From contig CAMNCW010000048.1 in assembly GCA_946534715.1 (NCBI GenBank), positions 1 through 64,000 of the forward strand: a DNA stretch of 64,000 bases, given 5' to 3'. Of the stretch, positions 8,815 to 17,428 are shown one piece after another. Each line of letters opens with the position of its first letter. The first letter of the stretch is position 1. The position numbers were made by a program, and so were the translations under genes. Origin of the DNA: an uncultured Bacteroidales bacterium. Its GTDB lineage: Bacteria; Bacteroidota; Bacteroidia; Bacteroidales; Paludibacteraceae. The notes under the pieces are model-generated. The model ran no database searches. It had not been told where the DNA came from and saw nothing but the letters and a program-made list of their open reading frames with translations.

Positions 8815-10184
8815 AACGCGCGTACGGCGGCCATGAATTGCTCTCCGCGATCCTCATAGGATTTGAAGAGGTCAAAGGACGCACAGCACGGACTCAGCAG
8901 AACGGTGTCGCCTTCGCGGGCGGCATTATATGCCCCTTGTACCGCATCGTGGAGATTGTCGGTATCAATGATATTGAGCCCGAACGAATCGAAATGCGCA
9001 TGCAGTTTCTCGTTGTGCAACCCCATGAAAATGAGCGTATGGCATTTCTCGCGAACCAGATCGTCGATCTCCGAATAGTCATTGCCTTTGTCCTTGCCGC
9101 CGAGAATGAGCACCGTCGGTGTCGTCATCGCCTCCAAGGCATACCAGCACGAATTGACGTTCGTCGCCTTGCTGTCATTGATATATCGCACGCCCCGGAC
9201 GGTAGCTACATACTGAAGCCGGTGATCTACGCCTTGGAACGTCCGCAGACTCTCGCGGATAACCTCTTTACGGATATGCAGCACATTCGCCGCAATCGTT
9301 GCCGCCATGGAATTCAGCACATTATGCCGCCCTTTGAGCGCCAGTTCGTCCTCGCCCAACGGCAGCGGATTAGGCTGTGTGAAACCATACGGATAAAGGG
9401 TTGCACCGAGTTGCAGTTTCTTCATCTCACGGTCAATGACCGGATCTTCCGCCCAATAAATGAACGCATCATCGGCGGTCTGATTGCGCACGATGCGGAA
9501 CTTGGCGTCCACGTAGTTCTGGAAATTATAGTCGTAGCGGTCCAGGTGATCCGGCGTGATATTCAGCAAAATCGCCACATCCGCCTTGAAATCGTACATG
9601 TTGTCCAACTGGAATGAACTCAACTCGATAACATAATAGTCGTGATCCTCATGTGCCACCTGCAACGCCAGCGAATTGCCTATGTTTCCCGCGAGACCCA
9701 CATTGAGCCCTGCCTGTTTCAGGATATAGAAGATGAGCGAAGTGGTCGTGGTCTTGCCGTTCGAACCGGTGATACAGATCATTTTCGCATTCGTGTACCG
9801 CGCTGCGAACTCGATCTCGGAGATGAGGTTCAGCTTTGAAACCCCATCCCGACCCTCCCCACAAGGGAGGGAGCTCTTGTATGCTCTGAGCTGCTCAATA
9901 ATAGGCGCGTTCAAAGGGATGCCCGGAGATTTTATGTATTCATCGGCATCTTTGATGCGTTCAAAAGTATGCTGACCGTCCTCCCACTTGATTCCGTTCT
10001 GGTCTAATAACGCACGATAAGGCGCCGTGATCGTACCATAATCGGATACAAAAACCTCAAAGCCTTTCTCCTTCGCGAGGATTGCAGCCCCTGTGCCGCT
10101 CTCCCCTGCTCCTAATACAACGATATAGCCCGGAACCCCTCTCCGGCTCTCCCCACAAGGGAGAGAGGAATGATTACTGCTCAT
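8811..10184 (-). CDS. murD: MurD, UDP-MurNAc-L-Ala:D-Glu ligase
   Basis: This cytoplasmic Mur ligase adds D-Glu to UDP-MurNAc-L-alanine. The N-terminal Rossmann motif 'VVLGAGESGTGAAIL' (22-36) and the ATP loop GSNGKTTT (140-147) are clear, and the C-terminal 'LLSPCCASFDLFKSYEDRG' is typical. At 457 residues it is slightly long because two 36-bp C-rich elements are inserted in frame: residues 6-17 (SSLPCGESRRGV) at the very N-terminus and residues 104-116 (SSLPCGEGRDGV). Without the first, the protein would begin near the usual 'IVVLGAG'. The ATG overlaps the DUF559 stop (ATGA), so translation is probably coupled. Confidence 0.95.
   Translation of the reverse strand: MSSNHSSLPCGESRRGVPGYIVVLGAGESGTGAAILAKEKGFEVFVSDYGTITAPYRALLDQNGIKWEDGQHTFERIKDADEYIKSPGIPLNAPIIEQLRAYKSSLPCGEGRDGVSKLNLISEIEFAARYTNAKMICITGSNGKTTTTSLIFYILKQAGLNVGLAGNIGNSLALQVAHEDHDYYVIELSSFQLDNMYDFKADVAILLNITPDHLDRYDYNFQNYVDAKFRIVRNQTADDAFIYWAEDPVIDREMKKLQLGATLYPYGFTQPNPLPLGEDELALKGRHNVLNSMAATIAANVLHIRKEVIRESLRTFQGVDHRLQYVATVRGVRYINDSKATNVNSCWYALEAMTTPTVLILGGKDKGNDYSEIDDLVREKCHTLIFMGLHNEKLHAHFDSFGLNIIDTDNLHDAVQGAYNAAREGDTVLLSPCCASFDLFKSYEDRGEQFMAAVRAL
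9840..9875 (-). repeat. 36-bp C-rich hairpin element, in frame in murD
   Basis: Starts AACCCCATCCCGACC and continues into CTCCCCACAAGGGAG on the plus strand. By eye 32 of 36 positions match the right inverted repeat of the DUF559 unit. It encodes SSLPCGEGRDGV. Confidence 0.85.
10134..10169 (-). repeat. Left inverted repeat of DUF559 unit (in frame in murD)
   Basis: AACCCCTCTCCGGC followed by the hairpin CTCCCCACAAGGGAG. Encodes SSLPCGESRRGV at the start of MurD. Confidence 0.8.
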
Positions 10185-10561
10185 ATTAAATTATTTTTTA
10201 TACATTCAACAGTTTGTTCTATATTTAGCATAACTTCTTCGTTGGTAAAACGAATTACACGATAGCCTTCTGAACGTAACTTATTTTCACGAGTCCCATC
10301 GAACTCTCGTTGTTCTCCCACCGAATGATATTTCCCGTCAACTTCGATAATCAGTTTTTTATCCAAACATACAAAATCAACGATATAATCATCAATGATT
10401 AGTTGCCTGCGGAAACGATATCCAAGTTGTTTGTCCCGTATGAATTTCCATAAAACACGTTCTGCTTCCGTTGGATTATTGCGCATCCTCCGAGCATTCT
10501 CCCTCAAAGATAGGTAAGATGCTGTTCGGGCTGTAATGTATGAAGGGATACTGGTTTCCAT
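10181..10561 (-). CDS. DUF559 (Vsr-like PD-(D/E)XK) endonuclease-domain protein
   Basis: The 126-residue protein has the DUF559 order: 'ENARRMRNNPTEAERVLWKF', then a basic stretch (YRFRRQ), then the nuclease-fold core with Asp62 (IVDF), Glu73-x-Asp75 (IIEVDG) and KYH, and the C-terminal 'EGYRVIRFTNEEV'. DUF559 belongs to the superfamily of very-short-patch-repair endonucleases; the cellular role of most members is unknown. It is encoded inside the mraY-murD interval, its stop overlaps the murD ATG by 4 bp, and it is flanked by inverted 36-bp repeats that are also scattered as solo copies. This makes a role in spreading those repeats conceivable but unproven. Confidence 0.88.
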   Translation of the reverse strand: METSIPSYITARTASYLSLRENARRMRNNPTEAERVLWKFIRDKQLGYRFRRQLIIDDYIVDFVCLDKKLIIEVDGKYHSVGEQREFDGTRENKLRSEGYRVIRFTNEEVMLNIEQTVECIKNNLI

Positions 10562-10564
10562 CTG

Positions 10565-10600
10565 ATCTCCCTCCCTTGAGGGGAGGGTGGGGGTGGGGTT
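10565..10600 (+). repeat. Right inverted repeat of DUF559 unit
   Basis: CTCCCTCCCTTGAGGGGAGG followed by a G-rich tail ending GGGGTT. It fills the mraY to DUF559 gap almost entirely. Confidence 0.8.
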
Positions 10601-10603
10601 ATT

Positions 10604-11875
10604 TTATCTTATCTTTAATGTTAGTATCGTGATTGCTGCCAAAATGAGCGTCACGATACAGAAACGGAGGACGATCTTGGTCTCGTGATGCAGGTTCTTG
10701 CTGCCTTTGAGCAGAATCGAACAAGTCGGATCGTTCTTCAGCACCTGATCCACCGACGTGCGGAAATGGTCATGCAGCGGTGCTCTCTTCCACACGCGCA
10801 CGTGACGCCCGCGTTTCTTATAATATTTATATACTTGTGTTTGTAGGATTACACTCACGCTCTCCATGAGGAAGACGCCGCAAAGAACAGGGATCATCAG
10901 CTCCTTATGGATCACCATGGCGCAGACACCGATGATGCCTCCGACGGTCAAACTGCCCGTATCGCCAAGGAATACCTGTGCCGGGAAACCGTTAAACCAC
11001 AGATAACCCACCAAAGCACCCACAAAAGCAGCCAGAAAGACTACTAACTCTTCGCTGCCGGGGATATACATCACGTCGAAATACTCCGCCCAAACGACAC
11101 TACCGCTGGCATAAGCCAAAGCTAACAGCGCCACACCGATAATCGCCGAGTTGCCGGCACACATACCGTCCATGCCGTCATTGAGGTTTGCTCCGTTTGA
11201 TACAGCTGCTACCACAAAAATGGTCAGCAACACGAAGAAAATCCATCCGCACCTGTACTTGTTATTCTCGCCGGTCCAGGAGAAAAGGTCCGCATAATTG
11301 AAGTTATGATGCTTCACAAAGGGGATCGTGGTCTGTGTGGATTTGATTTGCGGCGTCTTTTCAAACACCTCGATGTTGTTCTCGATCTTGTGGGTCACTA
11401 CCTCGTTCATCGTTACCGACGGACTGAAACGGAGCGTCAGTCCGACAATCAAACCTAACGCCACTTGACCCGCAATCTTGATCCATCCGTTCATGCCTTC
11501 TTTGTTCTTTTTGAAGGTCTTGATGTAGTCATCCGCAAAACCAAGCGCACCCATCAGCAGCGTGGTCACAAGCATCAGAATCATATACACGTTGCTCAGT
11601 TTGCCCAGTAGCAGACAGGGGATCAGGATAGCCGCAATGACAATCAGACCGCCCATCGTCGGCACACCTTTCTTGCCCACATTGAAGGGGTCGGTTTTCT
11701 CGTCCCGCTGCGTCTCGGAGATATTATGCCGCTTCATGTAATTGATAAACCAATTACCGAAAATGATACTGACTAACAATCCGATCACGCCCGCCAGGAT
11801 CGCGCGGAAGGATATATAGGTGAACAGTCGCGCGCCTAATACATCGCTGAAATATGTAAATAATGAATAGAACAT
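10604..11875 (-). CDS. mraY: MraY, phospho-MurNAc-pentapeptide translocase
   Basis: This integral membrane enzyme makes lipid I from UDP-MurNAc-pentapeptide and undecaprenyl phosphate. Hallmarks are 'KKGVPTMGG' (68-76), the Asp pair in FADDYIK (115-116) and 'NLNDGMDG' (230-237). At 423 residues it is longer than the approximately 360 of proteobacterial MraY because of an extra loop (about 150-205), which is usual in Bacteroidota. The gene sits between murE and the DUF559 insertion in the cell wall operon. Its ATG is preceded directly by an A/T-rich array (11876-11910). Confidence 0.96.
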   Translation of the reverse strand: MFYSLFTYFSDVLGARLFTYISFRAILAGVIGLLVSIIFGNWFINYMKRHNISETQRDEKTDPFNVGKKGVPTMGGLIVIAAILIPCLLLGKLSNVYMILMLVTTLLMGALGFADDYIKTFKKNKEGMNGWIKIAGQVALGLIVGLTLRFSPSVTMNEVVTHKIENNIEVFEKTPQIKSTQTTIPFVKHHNFNYADLFSWTGENNKYRCGWIFFVLLTIFVVAAVSNGANLNDGMDGMCAGNSAIIGVALLALAYASGSVVWAEYFDVMYIPGSEELVVFLAAFVGALVGYLWFNGFPAQVFLGDTGSLTVGGIIGVCAMVIHKELMIPVLCGVFLMESVSVILQTQVYKYYKKRGRHVRVWKRAPLHDHFRTSVDQVLKNDPTCSILLKGSKNLHHETKIVLRFCIVTLILAAITILTLKIR

Positions 11876-11910
11876 ACAATTTCAAATTTCAATTTTCAAA
11901 TCTCAAATTA
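11876..11910. repeat. Octamer-type array (TTCAAAT/TTCAATT) before mraY
   Basis: Degenerate 7-8 bp words fill the gap between murE and mraY, abutting the mraY ATG. Confidence 0.75.
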
Positions 11911-13383
11911 GTTCGCATACTTACGAACTTCCTCATGGTCGTCGAAATGATGTTTGACGCCCTTGATGATCTGATAGTCCTCATGCCCTTTGCCGGCAAC
12001 GAGAATCACATCTCCGCTCTGCGCCAACGTACACGCGGTCTGAATCGCCGCCGCGCGGTCTTCAATCACCAGAGTGCTTCGCAACTCTTCTTCGGTCAGA
12101 CCGGCTTTCATATCGTTCAAAATATCCGCCGGCTCTTCGTCACGCGGATTGTCTGAAGTCAGGATCAACTGCTCGCTGCCGGCTTTCGCAATCTTCGCCA
12201 TCATCGGCCGTTTGCCCTTGTCCCTGTTTCCGCCGCAACCCACTACCGTGATAAGTTTCGCGCCTTCTTTCTTGATCTCGCGTATCGTTTGAATCACATT
12301 GTCCACCGCATCAGGCGTATGGGCATAATCAACAATCGCGGTCCAACCCTTGGGGCTGCGGATCGTCTCAAAACGTCCGTTTACGGGCTTCAACGTACTC
12401 AGCACTCGCAGCACCTCCAACTCCTCAAATCCCAAACACAATGCCGCGCCGTAGATACAGAGCAGATTGCTGACATTGAACCGGCCGACCAAAGGCACAA
12501 ACACCTCTTTGCCGTTCATCAGCAGCATCATACCCTCAAAGCCCTCTTCCAGAATCTGCGCCTTGTAATCGGCAAGCGAGCGGGTAGAATAGGTATGCAC
12601 CGCCGCCTTGCAGTTCTGCGTCATCACCAAGCCGTTCTTGTCATCTTTGTTGGTCACCGCAAAAGCCTCCTTCTTCAGACCGTCAAACAGCCTTTTCTTC
12701 GTATCGCGGTAGTTGTCGAAGGTCTTGTGATAATCAATATGATCGCGCGTGAGGTTCGTAAACAGCGCTCCGTCAAAATCCAATCCCGCAATACGTTCCT
12801 GCGCGATAGCATGACTGCTCACCTCCATAAACGCGTACTCGCACCCGGCATCCACCATCTTCCGTAGTAACCCGTTCAACTCAATCGCGTCCGGCGTGGT
12901 GTGAGTTGCCGGCACAGCCTCATCCTCGATATAATTGACCACGGTGGAAAGCAGACCTGCCTTATGCCCCAACGCGCGCACTAACTTATACAGCAGCGTC
13001 GCAATCGTCGTTTTGCCGTTCGTGCCCGTCACACCGACCAACGTCAGCTGCTTGCTCGGCTCGCCGAACCAATAACTCGCCAACAGCCCCAAGGCCTTAT
13101 CGGTATTCTCCACCAAAATATAGGTGGGCTTTTCTCCCTCCCTTGAGGGGAGGGCAGGGGAGGGGTTGAGATACTCTCTCTTGCTCAGCACTACTGCTGA
13201 GGCTCCTTTTGCCACACAACCATCAATGAATGTATGTCCATCTACTGCCGTGCCGACCTGAGCAACGAACAGGTCGCCTTCTCCTATCTGGCGGCTGTCA
13301 AAATGAATGCCGCGGATCTCTTTCTCTACCGAACCGACTACTTCAATCGGCTTGATGCTCGATAATAATTCTTTGAGTTTCAT
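11908..13383 (-). CDS. murE: MurE, UDP-MurNAc-L-Ala-D-Glu:meso-DAP ligase
   Basis: The 491-residue Mur ligase has the ATP loop TGTNGKTT (119-126), 'HTTPDA' and the DNPR motif (411-414) that marks meso-diaminopimelate specificity. That agrees with dapB in the same window. It acts in the cytoplasm, adding the third residue of the stem peptide. Residues 73-84 (NPSPALPSREGE) are encoded by an in-frame 36-bp C-rich element and lie in the N-terminal domain before the ATP loop, where an insertion may be tolerated. The next gene upstream is ftsI, 8 bp away. Confidence 0.96.
   Translation of the reverse strand: MKLKELLSSIKPIEVVGSVEKEIRGIHFDSRQIGEGDLFVAQVGTAVDGHTFIDGCVAKGASAVVLSKREYLNPSPALPSREGEKPTYILVENTDKALGLLASYWFGEPSKQLTLVGVTGTNGKTTIATLLYKLVRALGHKAGLLSTVVNYIEDEAVPATHTTPDAIELNGLLRKMVDAGCEYAFMEVSSHAIAQERIAGLDFDGALFTNLTRDHIDYHKTFDNYRDTKKRLFDGLKKEAFAVTNKDDKNGLVMTQNCKAAVHTYSTRSLADYKAQILEEGFEGMMLLMNGKEVFVPLVGRFNVSNLLCIYGAALCLGFEELEVLRVLSTLKPVNGRFETIRSPKGWTAIVDYAHTPDAVDNVIQTIREIKKEGAKLITVVGCGGNRDKGKRPMMAKIAKAGSEQLILTSDNPRDEEPADILNDMKAGLTEEELRSTLVIEDRAAAIQTACTLAQSGDVILVAGKGHEDYQIIKGVKHHFDDHEEVRKYAN
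13132..13167 (+). repeat. 36-bp C-rich hairpin element, in frame in murE
   Basis: CTCCCTCCCTTGAGGGGAGG plus a G-rich tail. About 32 of 36 positions match the right repeat of the DUF559 unit. It lies antisense to the other orientation seen in murD. Confidence 0.85.
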
Positions 13384-13391
13384 ATTGGCTT

Positions 13392-15215
13392 TTATCTTTT
13401 TTCCAGTAGTTTTTCTCCGTCACGATAGACATAGCAACCCGTGTATGCCATGGTCTTCTCCGCAATAATACGCACGGCGGTGCCGCAATCCGTTCCGGCG
13501 TCATACGGGTAATGCGGGTCCTCGATCATGCAGATACAGGTGTATTTCGGGTTCTCTTCCGGGAAATAACCCACAAACGTCATGCGGTGATGTCTGCCCG
13601 AATAGCCGTGACCGGGAATGAAAAGCTGTGCTGTGCCTGTCTTGCCGGCTACATGCACAATGTCGCTTTGTGCTTTGCGGCGAACCACTTTGCCGTTCCA
13701 TCTTAGCACGCCGGCGGTTCCCAAATGGTCGTCCCATACCACATCATGCAGCGCACCTTTGATGTCACGCAGCGTCTTTGAACTGCATATCGACGATTTG
13801 ACCACTTCCGGACGGAATGAACGAACGGTCTCTCCGTTTTGCTGAATCGAATGCACCAACATCGGCCGCATCATCCGCCCCTCATTCGCTATCGCGTTGT
13901 AGAACATCAGTATCTGCATCGGAGTCAACTCCACCGAATAGCCGTACGACATCTTGCTGAGCGTCACGGTGTCTTTGGGCACCTCGATCCGGATAGGATC
14001 AGCTCCCGGAATCTCGCAATAAACACTGTCCATCAACCCCATTTTCTGTATCTTCCGCACGAACTTCCGCGCCGAACCCTCATAACTGCGGGTGATCAGT
14101 TTCGCCAGAGCGATGTTACTCGATACAGCAAGCGCCGAACGAACGGTCAGTACGGTGTCCATCGGGTGAGCATCTGTGTGTTTGGATTTGCGCATATACA
14201 CCCACGGTTTGGACGAGACAGAAACGGTATCGTCGATATCTATTTTACCATCGTCCAGTGCGGCTACCAGAGCAATCGTCTTGAATGTCGAACCCGGCTC
14301 TACACGCTGTACGGCATGGTTTTGCGCTTCGTCATAATAATCTTTTCCCTCTTCGTTCTGCGCACGGTCCAGATTCGCGATTGCGCGTATATAGCCCGTC
14401 TGGGTCTCCATCAATATGCAGCATCCCCATTTGGCTTGTTTCTCAACGAGTTTGTTTTTGAGCGTGTTCTCCACGATGTCTTGCAGGTTCGCGTCAATGG
14501 TGGTCACAACGTCTAATCCGTCCTGCGCCTCCTCGATTGTCACGGACTCATACCGTCCGCCTATTTTCTGAATGCTGCTCATGCCGTCTTCGCCGCGCAA
14601 CTCTTTGTCGAATCGTTTCTCCAATCCGGACTTGCCATAACCGCCTTCTCCGTATATACCACCTATCGTGCGGCTCGCTAAGATACCATAAGGCTTGATC
14701 CTTCGGTGTTGGTCCTCAAAGAAAATTCCGCTCTTGAACTTGCCCTTCTTGATAAGCGGGTTTTGCAGCAACTCCTGCCTTTGTAGATAATTGATGCGGT
14801 GGTCGCACACTCTGTGCCGTTTGGCTTTGCTTTTGTAGGCATGCAGCAATCGCGTCTTGTATTCGGCTTGCGATTTGTCGCGGATGATCGTTGACAGGTC
14901 TTGCGCCAGGGTGTCCAAATAGGTGTAAAAAAGCGAGTCTTTGTTCGCGCGCAACGCCTCTACGCGCGTGTCCATATATATATAATATTGTGGCATACTG
15001 GACGCTAACAAACTGCCGTTCGCATCTAATATGTTTCCCCTCGTTGCCTTGATAGGCCGGTTTGTCGGTACTTGCCGTTCTGCCACTTTGAGCCATTCGT
15101 CCCGTTCAACGGCTTGGATATAAACAATCTTACCAATCACGGCAATAAAGCCGGTGGTAATGATGATAAATATCAGCGCAAACCGCCATATGGTATTTCT
15201 TTGCTCGTCAGACAT
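13392..15215 (-). CDS. ftsI: FtsI, division transpeptidase (class B penicillin-binding protein)
   Basis: The 607-residue protein has a single N-terminal membrane anchor (about 11-33), a dimerisation domain and a transpeptidase domain with STFK (309-312, catalytic Ser), SSN (365-367) and KTG (525-527). It crosslinks septal peptidoglycan together with FtsW. Many Bacteroidota homologues are about 700 residues and end in a PASTA domain; this one stops about 80 residues after KTG and has none. It lies between the ftsL-like gene and murE, the usual place for ftsI in a division and cell wall cluster. Confidence 0.95.
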   Translation of the reverse strand: MSDEQRNTIWRFALIFIIITTGFIAVIGKIVYIQAVERDEWLKVAERQVPTNRPIKATRGNILDANGSLLASSMPQYYIYMDTRVEALRANKDSLFYTYLDTLAQDLSTIIRDKSQAEYKTRLLHAYKSKAKRHRVCDHRINYLQRQELLQNPLIKKGKFKSGIFFEDQHRRIKPYGILASRTIGGIYGEGGYGKSGLEKRFDKELRGEDGMSSIQKIGGRYESVTIEEAQDGLDVVTTIDANLQDIVENTLKNKLVEKQAKWGCCILMETQTGYIRAIANLDRAQNEEGKDYYDEAQNHAVQRVEPGSTFKTIALVAALDDGKIDIDDTVSVSSKPWVYMRKSKHTDAHPMDTVLTVRSALAVSSNIALAKLITRSYEGSARKFVRKIQKMGLMDSVYCEIPGADPIRIEVPKDTVTLSKMSYGYSVELTPMQILMFYNAIANEGRMMRPMLVHSIQQNGETVRSFRPEVVKSSICSSKTLRDIKGALHDVVWDDHLGTAGVLRWNGKVVRRKAQSDIVHVAGKTGTAQLFIPGHGYSGRHHRMTFVGYFPEENPKYTCICMIEDPHYPYDAGTDCGTAVRIIAEKTMAYTGCYVYRDGEKLLEKR

Positions 15216-15273
15216 TCAATTACTCTAATATAAATTTGTCTTGTCTTCGTTCTGTTTGTAGAAGTTCCAGGTC

Positions 15274-15305
15274 TTGTCTTCCCCCTTTAGGGGGAACGAG
15301 GGGGT
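15274..15305 (+). repeat. C-rich hairpin element between ftsL-like gene and ftsI
   Basis: TTCCCCCTTTAGGGGGAA plus CGAGGGGGTCT. Nearly identical to the in-frame copy in ilvE at 29604-29642. Confidence 0.8.
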
Positions 15306-15620
15306 CTATTTAATTTTCACCGGCGGCACGGTGTTCTCCCTCAACTCGCTTCCGTTTGCGCGAAGTGCCTCTACCACCTGCGACTGTCTCGTCGTATTCG
15401 TCAGCTGAGCACTGATGGTCATGTATCGGAATTTCGCATCTAACATCTCTAACTTCGTATCCGTCAGCCGGTGTTGCTGTTTTGCCGACTGATAACCCGT
15501 CAGGATATACAGAAACACCAGACCCACGATCAAACCGATCAGCGGGTATTGCTCTCTGACTTTCTGGCTTCTCAACTTGTCGCCGTTCAGCCAACTTTGT
15601 ATGTCATGTGTATCTGCCAT
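15306..15620 (-). CDS. FtsL-like small division protein
   Basis: The 104-residue protein has one membrane segment (about 29-45, 'IGLIVGLVFLYILTGY') and a periplasmic stretch likely to be helical. Size, topology and position between rsmH and ftsI match the FtsL-like proteins of Bacteroidota, which are poorly conserved in sequence. It would link FtsW/FtsI to the rest of the divisome. The assignment rests mainly on context. Confidence 0.8.
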   Translation of the reverse strand: MADTHDIQSWLNGDKLRSQKVREQYPLIGLIVGLVFLYILTGYQSAKQQHRLTDTKLEMLDAKFRYMTISAQLTNTTRQSQVVEALRANGSELRENTVPPVKIK

Positions 15621-15639
15621 ATTCCTGCGTCATGCGCAA

Positions 15640-16650
15640 TCATTGTTCTTTCTTTTCTGCCACACGCAACTTCGCGCTCCGGCTTCTTGGGTTGCGTGCT
15701 ACTTCCTCTTCATCCGCTACACGGCCCTTTTCAATCACCTCAAACGGAGTAAGGGCATTCCCGTAAAAATCTTTTTCTATCTTTCCCTCCAAATTGCCGC
15801 TTCGGAAGAAATTCTTCACCAATCGGTCCTCTAACGAATGATAAGTCAGTATCGCTATCCGGCCTCCGGGTTTCAACAGATCTCTCGCTGCCAACAACAT
15901 CTCCCGTAACGCACCCATTTCGTCATTCACCTCTATCCGCAGCGCTTGGAACATCCGCGCTAAATCTTTCTTGTATTGTGTCGGCACTTCTATCTCGCCG
16001 TTCGGCATCACCTGAATGCCTTTCGCCAAAAGCGCCACCAATTCTTCCGTTCGCTCAATAGGCTTCTGCCCGCGCGCTTTTACTATATTCCGCGCGATCG
16101 CGCGACCGTTCTTCATCTCCCCGTATAGCCAGAACAACTTCGCTAACTCTTCCTCGCTATACCCGTTCACTACATCCGCCGCTGTACGCTTGCCTGTTTG
16201 GTTCATACGCATGTCCAACGGCGCACTAAAACGAAAACTAAACCCTCGCTCAGGACAGTCAAAATGATGAAAACTCACTCCCAAATCCGCCAACAATCCA
16301 TCAATCTCCTCTACCCCGTAAAAATTCATCCAGTTCTTCAAATACCGGAAATTGGCATGCACAAACACCCATTTCTCCTCTTTTCCTCCCTTTGTCTCCT
16401 CATTCTTTTCATCCTCCCCTTTTGCCTCCTCTTCCGCATGGAGCATAAACCCGCGTTCAACTGCGTTTTGATAAGCTTCTATGTCCTGATCGAATGAGAA
16501 GAGTCTGCCGCCATCGTGTAAATCCTTCATTATAGCGCGGCTGTGCCCCCCTCCTCCGAACGTGACATCCACATACACGCCGTCCGGCTTGATCGCCAAA
16601 CCCTCGATCGTCTCTTTCAGCATCGCCGGTATGTGATATATTTCTTCCAT
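15640..16650 (-). CDS. rsmH: RsmH, 16S rRNA m4C1402 methyltransferase
   Basis: The SAM-dependent methyltransferase begins 'IYHIPAMLKETIEGL' and has the motif 'VDVTFGGGGHSRAIM', followed by 'GLLADLGVS' and 'RGFSFR'. It methylates N4 of C1402, the same nucleotide whose ribose is methylated by RsmI (32244). The 336 residues exceed the usual 300 or so because of a charged Glu/Lys/Gly stretch (about 72-92) encoded by a purine-only run near 16377-16437, possibly another low-complexity expansion. It is second in the mraZ operon. Confidence 0.95.
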   Translation of the reverse strand: MEEIYHIPAMLKETIEGLAIKPDGVYVDVTFGGGGHSRAIMKDLHDGGRLFSFDQDIEAYQNAVERGFMLHAEEEAKGEDEKNEETKGGKEEKWVFVHANFRYLKNWMNFYGVEEIDGLLADLGVSFHHFDCPERGFSFRFSAPLDMRMNQTGKRTAADVVNGYSEEELAKLFWLYGEMKNGRAIARNIVKARGQKPIERTEELVALLAKGIQVMPNGEIEVPTQYKKDLARMFQALRIEVNDEMGALREMLLAARDLLKPGGRIAILTYHSLEDRLVKNFFRSGNLEGKIEKDFYGNALTPFEVIEKGRVADEEEVARNPRSRSAKLRVAEKKEQ

Positions 16651-16704
16651 CTTTCTATTGTTTTACTTTTCTACTGTTTATACTTTTCAACTTTTTATCA
16701 CCCC

Positions 16705-17166
16705 CTATCGGTTCCCCTCGCTCCGTTTCATCTTAGCACGAAGCCGTGCCGCCAATTCGCTCTGGCTCAGACGCTTCTCTGCAAACTTCTCCGGTGCCCA
16801 CAGCGCAAAACGATCCAACATGCCGACAAACAACACGTCCTGCTGTGCGCCTATTGTCTCTAAATTCTTCTTTTGCAACAAAATGCGCCCTTGTCCGTCC
16901 GTCTCCATGTATTCGGCGTCAGACATAAATTGCATCAGTATAAGTTGATCCTCCGGATCCCATTCGTCCAAGGCCTGACGTAATTGCGACACTTTCTCAT
17001 TCCACACCTGCTCCGGATAAAACATCAAACACTCATTATCCGTATCACGGCGCATAACGATCCGCTTCGAATCCGCCTCTGACAAGATCTTACGATAAAC
17101 GGCAGGAACAAATATTCGCCCCTTCTCGTCTAATCGACCTTCTATATTTCCTACAAATGTCTGCAT
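16705..17166 (-). CDS. mraZ: MraZ, transcriptional regulator of the division and cell wall operon
   Basis: The 153-residue protein opens with 'FVGNIEGRLDEKGRIFVPA' and holds two AbrB-like domains, the second around 'ETDGQGRILL'. MraZ forms a ring and in other bacteria represses its own operon by binding GTGG-containing direct repeats. It is first in the operon, 40-50 bp behind a clear -7 box. A 16-mer with two GTGG units overlaps the expected -33 region (17241-17256). Confidence 0.95.
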   Translation of the reverse strand: MQTFVGNIEGRLDEKGRIFVPAVYRKILSEADSKRIVMRRDTDNECLMFYPEQVWNEKVSQLRQALDEWDPEDQLILMQFMSDAEYMETDGQGRILLQKKNLETIGAQQDVLFVGMLDRFALWAPEKFAEKRLSQSELAARLRAKMKRSEGNR

Positions 17167-17214
17167 ATGCGTTCCATATCGGGTCTTTTGACCCCTTTAA
17201 TTAGAAAAACGGTG

Positions 17215-17222
17215 CAAAGATA
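17215..17222 (-). promoter_or_regulatory. mraZ promoter -7 box
   Basis: TATCTTTG on the minus strand followed by CACCG, preceded by a T-run. Matches the Bacteroidota TAnnTTTG element; 48 bp to the mraZ ATG. Confidence 0.75.
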
Positions 17223-17240
17223 CAAAAAAAAAATGATATT

Positions 17241-17256
17241 CACCACATTTCCCCAC
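17241..17256 (-). promoter_or_regulatory. Candidate MraZ operator at mraZ promoter
   Basis: The minus strand reads GTGGGGAAATGTGGTG, 19-34 bp upstream of the -7 box and so over the -33 region. It matches the 16-mer at 17366-17381 at 13 of 16 positions. Confidence 0.45.
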
Positions 17257-17365
17257 AAAAAAATTTTATAAATTATTTCATCTACATATTATCTACAGTT
17301 TTAGACCTATGTAAACGCCCTGAAAATCAGCATATTATAGAAGTTATTAACATTTTCACGAAAAC

Positions 17366-17381
17366 GTGGTGGAAAGTGGTG
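17366..17381 (+). promoter_or_regulatory. Second candidate MraZ operator, dxs side
   Basis: The plus strand reads GTGGTGGAAAGTGGTG, 48-63 bp upstream of the dxs -7 box. Confidence 0.4.
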
Positions 17382-17428
17382 TGTATATTTTTATGCGAAA
17401 GAAATTTGCGTATTCCAATTTTTTTTTG

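Larger units (their letters stand above)
10134..10600. mobile_element. Putative DUF559 mobile unit with 36-bp inverted repeats
   Basis: The DUF559 gene is bracketed by two copies of the C-rich element (10134-10169 and 10565-10600) in opposite orientation. Reverse-complementing the right copy gives about 27 matches of 36 with the left. The AACCCC end points outward on both sides. The left copy forms the N-terminus of MurD. The unit splits mraY from murD, which are normally adjacent. Mobility itself is inference. Confidence 0.5.
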
